Below are positions 1 through 7,514 of a stretch of 11,520 bases of DNA, piece after piece. The position numbers and the translations under genes were made by a program. Location of the stretch: contig CAKPXD010000030.1 in NCBI GenBank assembly GCA_934201655.1, forward strand, positions 1 through 11,520, written 5' to 3'. The stretch is from an uncultured Streptococcus sp. GTDB lineage: Bacteria > Bacillota > Bacilli > Lactobacillales > Streptococcaceae. Every line of letters begins with the position of its first letter. Positions within the stretch are counted from its first letter, which is position 1. The notes below the pieces were generated by a model. It had not been told where the DNA came from. It searched no databases and worked only from the letters and a program-made list of their open reading frames with translations.

Positions 1-613
1 ATCCAATAGTTCGACCACGAGCATTGCCATGTACGACTATTCCTCTTGTTGGAAGTGGGCTACCAAGTAATTGACCAGCTTCTTTCACATTCCCTTCTAG
101 GATAGCTTGGCGAATACGAGTTGAGCTAATCTTGCCTTTTTCATCTTCTACAGGTGGTACTACAACCACTTCTCCATCGAAGATTTCTTTTAGATCTTCT
201 GCTGATTTTCTATCAGAACCAAGACTATAATCAAATCCTACCACAATGGTATCTGCTTTGACTTCTTTGACAAAGGTATCTACAAACTCTTGAGCGGTCA
301 TATTGGCAATACGACTTGAAAAATCCATTAAATAAAGATTTTCAACTCCAGCTCGTTTAAACTTACGTTCACGTTCTTCTGCATTCAGGATATGAAGTAA
401 ATTTTCTGGTGAATAGGGTTTTAATGTTAACTTCGGAGATTCATGAAAGGTAATTAAAGCAACGCTTAATCTCTTCTTAGCAGCAATTTCACCAGCAATG
501 CTAAATAATTTTTGATGACCAAGGTGAATCCCATCAAAATATCCTAATACAAGGACTGTTGGGCCTGGTGTTGCAATATCTTTTTCAGTTTTAATAGGTA
601 TTGTTACAATCAT
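1..613 (-). CDS. ribF: RibF, bifunctional riboflavin kinase / FAD synthetase (partial, C-terminus outside window)
   Basis: Phosphorylates riboflavin to FMN and adenylates FMN to FAD in the cytoplasm. About 204 N-terminal codons are present of a usual length near 300. The N-terminal FAD-synthetase nucleotidyltransferase domain is clear: LGYFDGIHLGH near residues 23-33 (the GxFDGxHxGH nucleotide-binding motif) and ISSTRIRQAI near residue 165. The riboflavin-kinase domain is just beginning (VVHGNARGRTIG) when the sequence runs off the left edge. Two in-frame ATGs lie at 617-619 and 611-613. I prefer 613 because the promoter geometry puts +1 exactly there and neither ATG has a Shine-Dalgarno sequence. 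The gene lies downstream of pyrD in the same direction with a 54-base gap. Product call is secure; the start is inferred. Confidence 0.93.
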   Translation of the reverse strand, partial: MIVTIPIKTEKDIATPGPTVLVLGYFDGIHLGHQKLFSIAGEIAAKKRLSVALITFHESPKLTLKPYSPENLLHILNAEERERKFKRAGVENLYLMDFSSRIANMTAQEFVDTFVKEVKADTIVVGFDYSLGSDRKSAEDLKEIFDGEVVVVPPVEDEKGKISSTRIRQAILEGNVKEAGQLLGSPLPTRGIVVHGNARGRTIG

Positions 614-619
614 AGTCAT

Positions 620-647
620 ATTATACCAAAAAGAAGAAGGCATTCAA
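620..647 (-). promoter_or_regulatory. ribF promoter, extended -10 abutting the start codon
   Basis: On the minus strand a perfect TATAAT (620-625) is preceded by TGG, giving an extended -10. TTGAAT at 642-647 is a 4/6 match to the -35 hexamer, with a 16-base spacer. Placing +1 seven bases beyond the -10 puts it at 613, the A of the second in-frame ATG. A second, weaker TATAAT at 667-672, overlapping the pyrD stop codon, lacks a -35 and a TGn element. Confidence 0.68.
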
Positions 648-667
648 AATATTACGAATTTAAAAGA

Positions 668-2414
<1,747 letters not shown>

Positions 2415-2455
2415 AACTTTTCCTCCTTAAATTTTAAGGGGATCAGATAAAGAAA

Positions 2456-2475
2456 AACCTTGCACTTGCAAGGTT
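2456..2475 (-). terminator. Attenuator terminator hairpin of the pyrKD leader
   Basis: On the minus strand AACCTTGC and GCAAGGTT form a perfect 8-bp stem around an AAGT tetraloop, followed by a U-rich run (TTTCTTTAT). It sits 41 bases before the pyrK start codon. Its 5' arm overlaps the antiterminator partner at 2469-2479, as expected for a conditional terminator. Confidence 0.87.
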
Positions 2476-2586
2476 TCAGTTAAGATATTTACACAAAAGT
2501 AGCAAATAAGCACTTGCTTACTTGTTTCCATTGTAGCTTCTTTTCTCTGACACCTTGTGAGTCTCTCTGGACTGCCCTTAAAGGTT
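2469..2586 (-). promoter_or_regulatory. PyrR-binding leader with antiterminator and anti-antiterminator (pyr attenuator)
   Basis: The minus-strand leader contains AGTCCAGAGAGACT (2560-2573), which closely matches the ARUCCNGNGAGGYU loop recognised by PyrR in Firmicutes. It can fold into the PyrR-bound anti-antiterminator: AGTC (2570-2573) with GACT (2560-2563), plus ACCTT (2581-2585) with AAGGT (2552-2556). The competing antiterminator pairs CAAGGTGTCAG (2547-2557) with CTGAAACCTTG (2469-2479), complementary at 10 of 11 positions. That arm contains most of the terminator's 5' strand, so the two are mutually exclusive. UMP-loaded PyrR should stabilise the first form and allow termination. PyrR itself is not in the window. 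Confidence 0.88.
2507..2520 (-). other. Second small hairpin in the pyr leader
   Basis: TAAGCA and TGCTTA form a perfect dyad in the leader with only AG between their ends, so the realistic fold is a 5-bp stem with a four-base loop. Its core GCAAGTGC is identical to the core of the downstream terminator hairpin, but no U-run follows. It lies between the two antiterminator arms and may compact the loop that brings them together; that role is inference. Confidence 0.4.
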
Positions 2587-2597
2587 AAATTTTCACT

Positions 2598-2626
2598 AGT
2601 ATACTGTATCAAACCTAAAAAGTCAA
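2598..2626 (-). promoter_or_regulatory. pyrKD promoter
   Basis: Minus-strand TTGACT (2621-2626), a 17-base spacer and TATACT (2598-2603) form a strong sigma-A promoter. Predicted +1 is near 2591, just upstream of the PyrR leader. It starts only 36 bases beyond the licC stop codon. Confidence 0.85.
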
Positions 2627-2662
2627 GTAAAAATAGGTAAGGTATCAGTTCATAAAAGTTGC

Positions 2663-3352
2663 TTATTTTTGTGAAGAAAGAATCTTTTCTAATTTTTGAT
2701 AATCTTTGACACTATCAATTTCGTAGATAGAATTTTCTTCTAACTCCTCTACATAAACATCTAGTTCTTTGATATTATCTTTAACCATGTTATCCCAGTA
2801 GAGCTCAACAAATTCGCCACTTGCATAGGCTTCATCGATAAACCCAACAATTTTCTCAGCTGTTGGAGCGTCCCAGAATGAAACACCACTCAAGATGCGT
2901 CCGTTTTTGCTATCGACAATGATATCTTGAACTTTGAAGTCATCCCCATAAACTAGGAACCACTCATTATCACAGTCTTCACGATAAACACTAAAATAAG
3001 TTGAACGTTCGATATCATTACGGAACATATTCTTGAAAAGATAGTTATCAGCATCGATAACGTAGCTATTAGCCAACTCTTCTTTTACCAAGTAAAGAGA
3101 GTAAAAGTTGTTGTAATCAACATACTTATCATTGAAGACCAAACGAACACCGTATTTTTCTTTGAGGTAGTCGAACTGTTCTTTCAAATAACCTACAACG
3201 ATGATTATATCATCAATACCACGTTCTTTTAAAAATTCAATTTGATATTCAATCAAGGGTTTTTGATTGACTTTAACCAAGGCTTTGGGAGTATTTTCTG
3301 TCATGGGTCTCAAACGAGTCCCCAATCCAGCTGCTAAGATGATCGCTTTCAC
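2663..3352 (-). CDS. licC: LicC, CTP:phosphocholine cytidylyltransferase
   Basis: Converts phosphocholine and CTP to CDP-choline, the donor used to decorate teichoic acids with phosphocholine. The 229-residue single-domain nucleotidyltransferase begins with LAAGLGTRLRPMTENTPK (6-23), holding the nucleotide-binding glycines and Lys23. DADNYLF (100-106) fits the metal/nucleotide region, and YEIDS (210-214) lies near the C-terminus. The length matches the pneumococcal LicC I know. It starts at GTG 3350-3352, preceded by AAAGGAG at normal spacing; no ATG fits. It is the last gene of the lic1 operon, 12 bases after licB, and no intrinsic terminator is visible after its stop. Confidence 0.96.
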   Translation of the reverse strand: MKAIILAAGLGTRLRPMTENTPKALVKVNQKPLIEYQIEFLKERGIDDIIIVVGYLKEQFDYLKEKYGVRLVFNDKYVDYNNFYSLYLVKEELANSYVIDADNYLFKNMFRNDIERSTYFSVYREDCDNEWFLVYGDDFKVQDIIVDSKNGRILSGVSFWDAPTAEKIVGFIDEAYASGEFVELYWDNMVKDNIKELDVYVEELEENSIYEIDSVKDYQKLEKILSSQK

Positions 3353-3364
3353 GCGTTTTCTCCT

Positions 3365-4243
3365 TTATTCTTTAATAATAATATAAACACCAGCCATTAC
3401 GATAAGGGAAGTAATAATGGTCAGTAAATTAAGGGGCGAGCCCAAGAAAATCGCTGCAAACAAAACAGTCCATACTACATAACTCACATTTAGACCAGTA
3501 GCTTTTGCTGGCTGCAATCGATTGATAGCCATATAGTAGGCAAGATAAGAGATCATATTAAATGCCGCAAAGACAATTAATAGACCAAACAATTGTCCAT
3601 TTGCCACTTCTGCAAATGAATGATGCGAGAAGAGAACAATAACAAGATAGGACAAGAAGGAAGTTACTTGTCGGATCAAGAGGGCTTCGAGTTCGCTGAG
3701 TTCACTTTCCATAGCAAAGGAGCTGAGAACACTTTCACTTCCCCAAGCAAGCGCACAAATTAATGCGCAAAGGATTCCGATATAAAAGGAATTGACCTGT
3801 TCAACCTTGTAGGTCTGAGCAATAATTCCTGCAATGATTAATAAAATTCCAAATACTGTATTCTTCGAAACCTTATGCTTAAGAATAAAGAAGGCAAGAA
3901 GGACAGAAACCGCAGGATAAATCGCTGAAACTGAGGATGCTAAAGAACTACCGATATACTTGACTGCATAGAGATTGGCCTGCATGCCAATTGGCCCAGC
4001 CAATAGTGCTCCGATAATAACACTGACATTTCGAATGTTCAAGAAGATTGAAAAACGTACCTTTCCTTCTTTAAATAAAAGATATCCTAGCAAGATAAAA
4101 ATACTCAGAAAGTCATGTGCAGCTGCTACTACAAAAGGCGAAAGCTCTGTAAAGATTGAAAAGATATAGGCGCTAATCGTTAAGCCTAATCCCCAGAAGA
4201 CACCTGATAGTAGCCCAAAAGAAACTCCATTTTTAGTTTTCAT
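3365..4243 (-). CDS. licB: LicB, choline permease (EamA/DMT family)
   Basis: Integral membrane protein expected to import choline. The 292-residue sequence is strongly hydrophobic throughout and shows about ten membrane segments arranged as two EamA-like halves, the usual drug/metabolite transporter layout. Signature stretches are GLLSGVFWGLGLTISAYIF (10-28), the glycine-rich segment ALLAGPIGMQANLYAVKYIG, and GLNVSYVVWTVLFAAIFLG near the C-terminus. The ATG overlaps the end of licA by 11 bases, and its ribosome site GGGAGG lies within licA, so the two are translationally coupled. Assignment as the choline transporter rests on its place between choline kinase and LicC and on resemblance to pneumococcal LicB. 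Confidence 0.94.
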   Translation of the reverse strand: MKTKNGVSFGLLSGVFWGLGLTISAYIFSIFTELSPFVVAAAHDFLSIFILLGYLLFKEGKVRFSIFLNIRNVSVIIGALLAGPIGMQANLYAVKYIGSSLASSVSAIYPAVSVLLAFFILKHKVSKNTVFGILLIIAGIIAQTYKVEQVNSFYIGILCALICALAWGSESVLSSFAMESELSELEALLIRQVTSFLSYLVIVLFSHHSFAEVANGQLFGLLIVFAAFNMISYLAYYMAINRLQPAKATGLNVSYVVWTVLFAAIFLGSPLNLLTIITSLIVMAGVYIIIKE

Positions 4244-5102
4244 TAGAACCTCCCATAGAATCCAATTCCTTCACTGCTCTATTGTAACGAGAGATTCCGT
4301 AATCTCCGAAATCTGCACCATTTTCTTCTTTGTAAATAGTCCAAAGACTCCAAATGATATCTTGTAAGATTTTGTAAATACGAATTTTCTCCCTTGAAAC
4401 TGGAGTCTTGTCACTCTCGTAGTGACTTAAAAAGTCTTCTTCTTCTGAAATAGTAAATTCAGATTCTAGGAAGAGGGCTGCCAAATCCCACATAGGATCA
4501 TTCATAGATGAATATTCCCAATCAATCAGATAAAGATGTCCATCTGGTCCTTCAATAAAGTTTTCTGGAACCAAATCAATATGACATGATTTCTTATCAA
4601 CTCCGATTTGTTCAAGCTCTTCTTTCAGAGAAAACACAGACTTTCTGATAGCTTCATAATTAGGATAAGAAATCTCCCCTTGAATCAATGATTCATATTT
4701 TTTGATTTCCTCAAAAGGAGCAAACTCTCCTCTTAGTTCTTTACCAGACGCATGGATTGTTTGTAAAATTGGGGCTATCTTATCAAATTTATTTTTAATG
4801 GTAGTTGAATCAAGTGTCTCAGCATTTTCGATGTACTGATTAACCTTGATACCTGCTTCGATATCAAAAAGATAATTTTCTACATCTAATTTTAAATCTT
4901 TCAACAACTCAAGATTGTACTTTTCATTCTGCCGGTCGATTAATTTATCAGTACCTTTACCGAAAAACTTAACGATGTATTGGTTTGAGGATGTTTTAAC
5001 CAAATAGTTCTGATTGGTCATCCCACCCAACTGTTCAACGCTCTGAATTTCTTCGTCACCAGATAATAAAGAAGCAATCTTTTCTTTAACGATTTCTTTC
5101 AC
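4233..5102 (-). CDS. licA: LicA, choline kinase
   Basis: Phosphorylates choline with ATP, trapping it for CDP-choline synthesis. The protein has an aminoglycoside-phosphotransferase/choline-kinase fold: GGMTNQNY in the N-lobe, the catalytic loop CHIDLVPENF (His, catalytic Asp and Asn in HxDxxxxN), then LIDWEYSSMNDPMWDLA with the metal-binding Asp. I choose GTG 5100-5102 rather than ATG 5106-5108. The ribosome site GGAGG (5109-5113) touches the ATG with no spacer but stands six bases from the GTG, and the resulting 289-residue protein aligns end to end with pneumococcal LicA (Pck) as I remember it. It follows tarJ by 12 bases and overlaps licB. Confidence 0.95.
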   Translation of the reverse strand: MKEIVKEKIASLLSGDEEIQSVEQLGGMTNQNYLVKTSSNQYIVKFFGKGTDKLIDRQNEKYNLELLKDLKLDVENYLFDIEAGIKVNQYIENAETLDSTTIKNKFDKIAPILQTIHASGKELRGEFAPFEEIKKYESLIQGEISYPNYEAIRKSVFSLKEELEQIGVDKKSCHIDLVPENFIEGPDGHLYLIDWEYSSMNDPMWDLAALFLESEFTISEEEDFLSHYESDKTPVSREKIRIYKILQDIIWSLWTIYKEENGADFGDYGISRYNRAVKELDSMGGSNEN

Positions 5103-5114
5103 AATCATCCTCCA

Positions 5115-6137
5115 TTAGACTTCCCACTTAAATACTGTCTTGAAGGCAGTATTAAGGTCTGTTGCAAAAACTCGATGAATATCCTTAATCTCTCTTACTG
5201 GTTCTTCTAGATAAATGATATTCTTCAAACGATTGGCAAACTTCTTAATCTCCATCATTTGGATGGCATTTTCAAAGTCAACTCTTCCAGAACGAGAAGA
5301 TCCAACTAATAACAAGCCTTTTTCCAATGAATCACGAGTATTGATATTAACTTTATACTCACTAACTCCCATCATCAAAATGGTACCTTGTGGTTTAATG
5401 TAGCGAACCAAGTCATTAATAGCAGGTCCACATCCGTCACCACCACAGCATTCGAAACCATGGTCAAAACTAAGATCCTCTGGAATGCTATCAGTAATGT
5501 AGAGCTCTTTTGCAAATGAGAATAATTCTAATTTCTCCCAATGACGTCCGATAACAATAATCTCAGCTTCAGGCAAGGTGTAGTTGATAATATTGGCCAT
5601 GACAAAGGCTAAACTTCCATCACCAATGACAGCGATACGTTGACGTCTGCTGTGAGATACCGTCATGAAACGATTCATAGCATGCATGCCAACACTGACA
5701 AACTCTGTAATGGTAGCAACTGTATCTTCGATATCTTCGTATGATACAACACGATCCTTAGGTAGAGAAACGAATTCTCGCATAAACCCATCATAACCAC
5801 TTGAAAGGAAATATGTTCCAGTCATGTAATTTTCGTAGAATTCCTCATCACTTTGCATAGGTGGTTGATTTGGAATCATAACAACCTTTTGGCCAACTTT
5901 ATAGGTACCTGTTGGGTCAGAAATGACTGTACCACAAGACTCATGAATCATAGCCATTGGTAGTTTTTTGGCTAAAATTTTTGGATCTCGTTTACCTTGA
6001 TAATAGCGCTGATCCGCGTGACAAACAGCCATATAGTTTGGTCGGATGAGGATATGATTCTCTTGATCAATTTCTTCTTCCTGATATTTAATATTAATAA
6101 ATTTTGGTTTTGTCAGTTGATAAATTTGATTAATCAT
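5115..6137 (-). CDS. tarJ: TarJ, ribulose-5-phosphate reductase (NADPH, zinc-dependent MDR family)
   Basis: Reduces ribulose 5-phosphate to ribitol 5-phosphate, the substrate of TarI, for the ribitol units of teichoic acid. The 340-residue medium-chain dehydrogenase has probable zinc ligands Cys39 (AVCHADQ), His65-Glu66 (MIHES) and Glu145 (TEFVSVGMH), and a Rossmann segment VIGDGSLAF near residue 170. The four-cysteine structural zinc loop of many alcohol dehydrogenases is absent. I start it at ATG 6135-6137, four bases after the tarI stop codon. A TTG 18 bases further upstream would overlap tarI and adds residues I do not see in pneumococcal TarJ. The ribosome site is weak (AGAAAG/AGAG at the end of tarI), so translation probably depends on tarI. 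Confidence 0.93.
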   Translation of the reverse strand: MINQIYQLTKPKFINIKYQEEEIDQENHILIRPNYMAVCHADQRYYQGKRDPKILAKKLPMAMIHESCGTVISDPTGTYKVGQKVVMIPNQPPMQSDEEFYENYMTGTYFLSSGYDGFMREFVSLPKDRVVSYEDIEDTVATITEFVSVGMHAMNRFMTVSHSRRQRIAVIGDGSLAFVMANIINYTLPEAEIIVIGRHWEKLELFSFAKELYITDSIPEDLSFDHGFECCGGDGCGPAINDLVRYIKPQGTILMMGVSEYKVNINTRDSLEKGLLLVGSSRSGRVDFENAIQMMEIKKFANRLKNIIYLEEPVREIKDIHRVFATDLNTAFKTVFKWEV

Positions 6138-6141
6138 GTCT

Positions 6142-6849
6142 CTAGTCTTTCTCAATCATGCTTTTAGCAATCTTCAAGTCTGTAACTGTTGTAATTTTAA
6201 GGTTTGAATATTCACCTTTAGCCAAGGCTACATCTTTACCCTTAATGACAAAGATTTTACATGCATCTGTTAAAATTTCTTTTTCTTCTGCTGAAAGAGA
6301 ACCATACAAGTCAATAAAGTCTTTACAACGGAAGGTTTGTGGAGTTTGTCCTTGATAGAGATGAGCACGATTTGGAATATCTGTAATGAACTGACCATTT
6401 GTACTTTCAACGATAGTATCCACTGCTTCAACCACAGTATCAACCGCATCATGTTTTTGAGCAAGAGCGATATTATCTTGAATCATGCGAAGTGTTATAA
6501 AAGGACGAACCGAGTCATGCGTTACTACGATATCATCTTCTGTTAGTGGACGGTAAGCATCAATAGCTTCAATAATCTTTTCAATACTAGAATTACGATC
6601 AGCCCCACCTTTTGTAATGATGATACGCTCCTTGTGAAGTGGAAGGAATTTTTCAACTAGATCTTCTGCGTGTGTAACCCAGTCACCATGAACTCCAACA
6701 ACAATTTTTTCAATACTTGGTTCTAGGACAAATTTTTCAATTGTATGGATTAGAATTGGGCGGTCTCCCAACTCAAGAAATTGTTTAGGTAAATTACTGA
6801 TACCCATGCGCGTGCCGGTTCCACCTGCTAAAATTCCAGCGTATATCAT
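6142..6849 (-). CDS. tarI: TarI, ribitol-5-phosphate cytidylyltransferase
   Basis: Couples ribitol 5-phosphate to CTP to make CDP-ribitol. The 235-residue protein belongs to the IspD/TarI nucleotidyltransferase family: ILAGGTGTRMG (6-16), LPKQF (20-24) with Lys22, GGADRNSS (81-88), THDSVRPF (110-117) and the later TPQTFR. On sequence alone it could be mistaken for IspD. Its position immediately before tarJ and the licABC genes makes TarI the right call. ATG 6849 follows AAAGGAG at good spacing. It is the promoter-proximal gene of the lic1 operon, with candidate promoters at 6891-6899 and 7036-7063. Confidence 0.95.
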   Translation of the reverse strand: MIYAGILAGGTGTRMGISNLPKQFLELGDRPILIHTIEKFVLEPSIEKIVVGVHGDWVTHAEDLVEKFLPLHKERIIITKGGADRNSSIEKIIEAIDAYRPLTEDDIVVTHDSVRPFITLRMIQDNIALAQKHDAVDTVVEAVDTIVESTNGQFITDIPNRAHLYQGQTPQTFRCKDFIDLYGSLSAEEKEILTDACKIFVIKGKDVALAKGEYSNLKITTVTDLKIAKSMIEKD

Positions 6850-6890
6850 ATTTTTTCTCCTTTAGTTTTTGTAAAAACTCATTCTTTACT

Positions 6891-6899
6891 ATTATATCA
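6891..6899 (-). promoter_or_regulatory. Proximal tarI/lic1 promoter (extended -10)
   Basis: Minus-strand TGATATAAT gives a perfect -10 (6891-6896) with a TGn extension. The -35 region is poor (TTCAAG at 6914-6919, 17-base spacer, 3/6). Predicted +1 is near 6884, giving a leader of about 35 bases with the AAAGGAG ribosome site. It is constitutive-looking and independent of the CiaR site. Confidence 0.65.
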
Positions 6900-6954
6900 T
6901 AATCTAGCACTATCTTGAAATAAATACTAGTTCTCCCTAGTTAGAAACTAATGA

Positions 6955-7012
6955 CGAGAGCACTTTATGCTTTGAACATTAAAAAATTTAATCCTTGCAT
7001 TTTTTACTCTCG
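6955..7012 (-). other. Nested dyad in the distal lic1 leader
   Basis: Three concentric inverted repeats share one centre near 6985: CGAGAG (6955-6960) with CTCTCG (7007-7012), ATGC (6967-6970) with GCAT (6997-7000), and ATTAAA (6978-6983) with TTTAAT (6987-6992). Internal loops separate them. Only transcripts from the distal, CiaR-linked promoter would contain it. No U-run follows, so it is not an intrinsic terminator. Function unknown. Confidence 0.45.
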
Positions 7013-7035
7013 GTTAATATAGAGTTCTTCAGAAT

Positions 7036-7041
7036 AGTATA
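7036..7041 (-). promoter_or_regulatory. Distal lic1 promoter -10 box (CiaR-linked)
   Basis: Minus-strand TATACT lies five bases downstream of the CiaR repeat, which occupies the -35 region in place of a recognisable -35 hexamer; this is typical of a promoter that needs an activator. Predicted +1 is an A near 7029, giving a leader of about 180 bases to tarI. Confidence 0.65.
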
Positions 7042-7046
7042 GAAAG

Positions 7047-7063
7047 CTTAAAAAAACCTTAAA
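7047..7063 (-). promoter_or_regulatory. CiaR binding site (TTTAAG-N5-TTTAAG)
   Basis: The minus strand reads TTTAAG, GTTTT, TTTAAG: an exact match to the direct repeat known to bind the response regulator CiaR in streptococci. It is oriented towards tarI and spans roughly -34 to -18 of the distal promoter. From memory, the pneumococcal lic locus is a described member of the CiaR regulon, which supports the call; activation here is inferred from position. Confidence 0.85.
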
Positions 7064-7101
7064 CCATTGGTTGATATATAGAGAAATCCTGAAATTTTAA
7101 T

Positions 7102-7130
7102 TAGACTTTTCCAATTAAAATTGTTAAAAT
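7102..7130 (+). promoter_or_regulatory. Candidate ebfC promoter
   Basis: TAGACT (7102-7107, 4/6), a 17-base spacer and TAAAAT (7125-7130) preceded by TGT, i.e. an extended -10. Predicted +1 near 7137 leaves a 5' leader of about 32 bases. The region is very AT-rich, so other placements (TTGATA at 7071 with TTTAAT at 7096) are possible but have poor spacing. Confidence 0.5.
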
Positions 7131-7168
7131 AAAATGGAAAATAAAAGAAAAGGAATCTAACTACCACC

Positions 7169-7468
7169 ATGATGAATATGCAAAACATGATGCGTCAAGC
7201 TCAAAAACTTCAAAAACAAATGGAGCAAAGCCAAGCTGAATTGGCTGCCACAGAATTTGTTGGGAATTCTGCTCAAAACCTTGTAACTGCTACCTTAACA
7301 GGTGATAAAAAAGTCGTAAAAATTGATTTTGATCCCGCAGTTGTGGATGCTGAAGATATTGAAACTCTTTCAGATATGACTGTTCAAGCTCTCAATGCTG
7401 CGCTCGAACAAATTGATGAAACTACTAAGAAGAAACTTGGAGCATTTGCTGGTAAGTTACCATTTTAA
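7169..7468 (+). CDS. ebfC: EbfC/YbaB family nucleoid-associated DNA-binding protein
   Basis: Small cytoplasmic dimer of the YbaB/EbfC family, which binds DNA and is regarded as a nucleoid-associated protein. The 99-residue product is full length. It has the Met/Gln-rich N-terminal helix ([18 protein letters not shown]), a central beta region ending [12 protein letters not shown], and a C-terminal helical part finishing in [13 protein letters not shown]. It is the only plus-strand gene in the window. The ribosome site AAAAGG lies about 15 bases before the ATG, longer than usual, and a second in-frame ATG follows directly. It is monocistronic, ending in a strong terminator. Known also as ybaB. 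Confidence 0.95.
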   Translation: MMNMQNMMRQAQKLQKQMEQSQAELAATEFVGNSAQNLVTATLTGDKKVVKIDFDPAVVDAEDIETLSDMTVQALNAALEQIDETTKKKLGAFAGKLPF

Positions 7469-7479
7469 TTAGATTATCA

Positions 7480-7506
7480 AAAAGAGGCTGTGAACCAGCC
7501 TCTTTT
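7480..7506. terminator. Bidirectional terminator between ebfC and the GDPD gene
   Basis: AAAAGAGGCTG (7480-7490) and CAGCCTCTTTT (7496-7506) form a perfect 11-bp stem with a TGAAC loop. U-rich runs occur on both strands, so one element can end the convergent transcripts of ebfC (stop at 7468) and the GDPD gene (stop at 7515). Confidence 0.93.
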
Positions 7507-7514
7507 AATTTATG

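Larger units (their letters stand above)
6850..7168. other. Divergent regulatory region between tarI and ebfC
   Basis: This 319-base AT-rich stretch encodes no credible protein over 30 residues. It holds, towards tarI, a proximal extended -10 promoter, a nested dyad with an 11-codon ORF, and a distal promoter with a CiaR repeat. Towards ebfC it holds one promoter. CTAGTT occurs twice in direct orientation ten bases apart (6927 and 6937), without obvious function. No BOX, RUP or other known streptococcal repeat is recognisable. Confidence 0.7.

Noticed and set aside
6138..6155. TTG start of tarJ overlapping tarI
   Set aside because: It adds six non-conserved residues and creates an overlap; the ATG four bases after the tarI stop is more plausible.
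6158..6546. Several frames of 60-70 codons within tarI, on both strands
   Set aside because: They are out-of-frame shadows of a well-supported nucleotidyltransferase gene, without initiation signals.
6927..6942. Direct repeat of CTAGTT in the tarI leader region
   Set aside because: Only six bases repeated twice with no known binding protein; not enough to call an operator.
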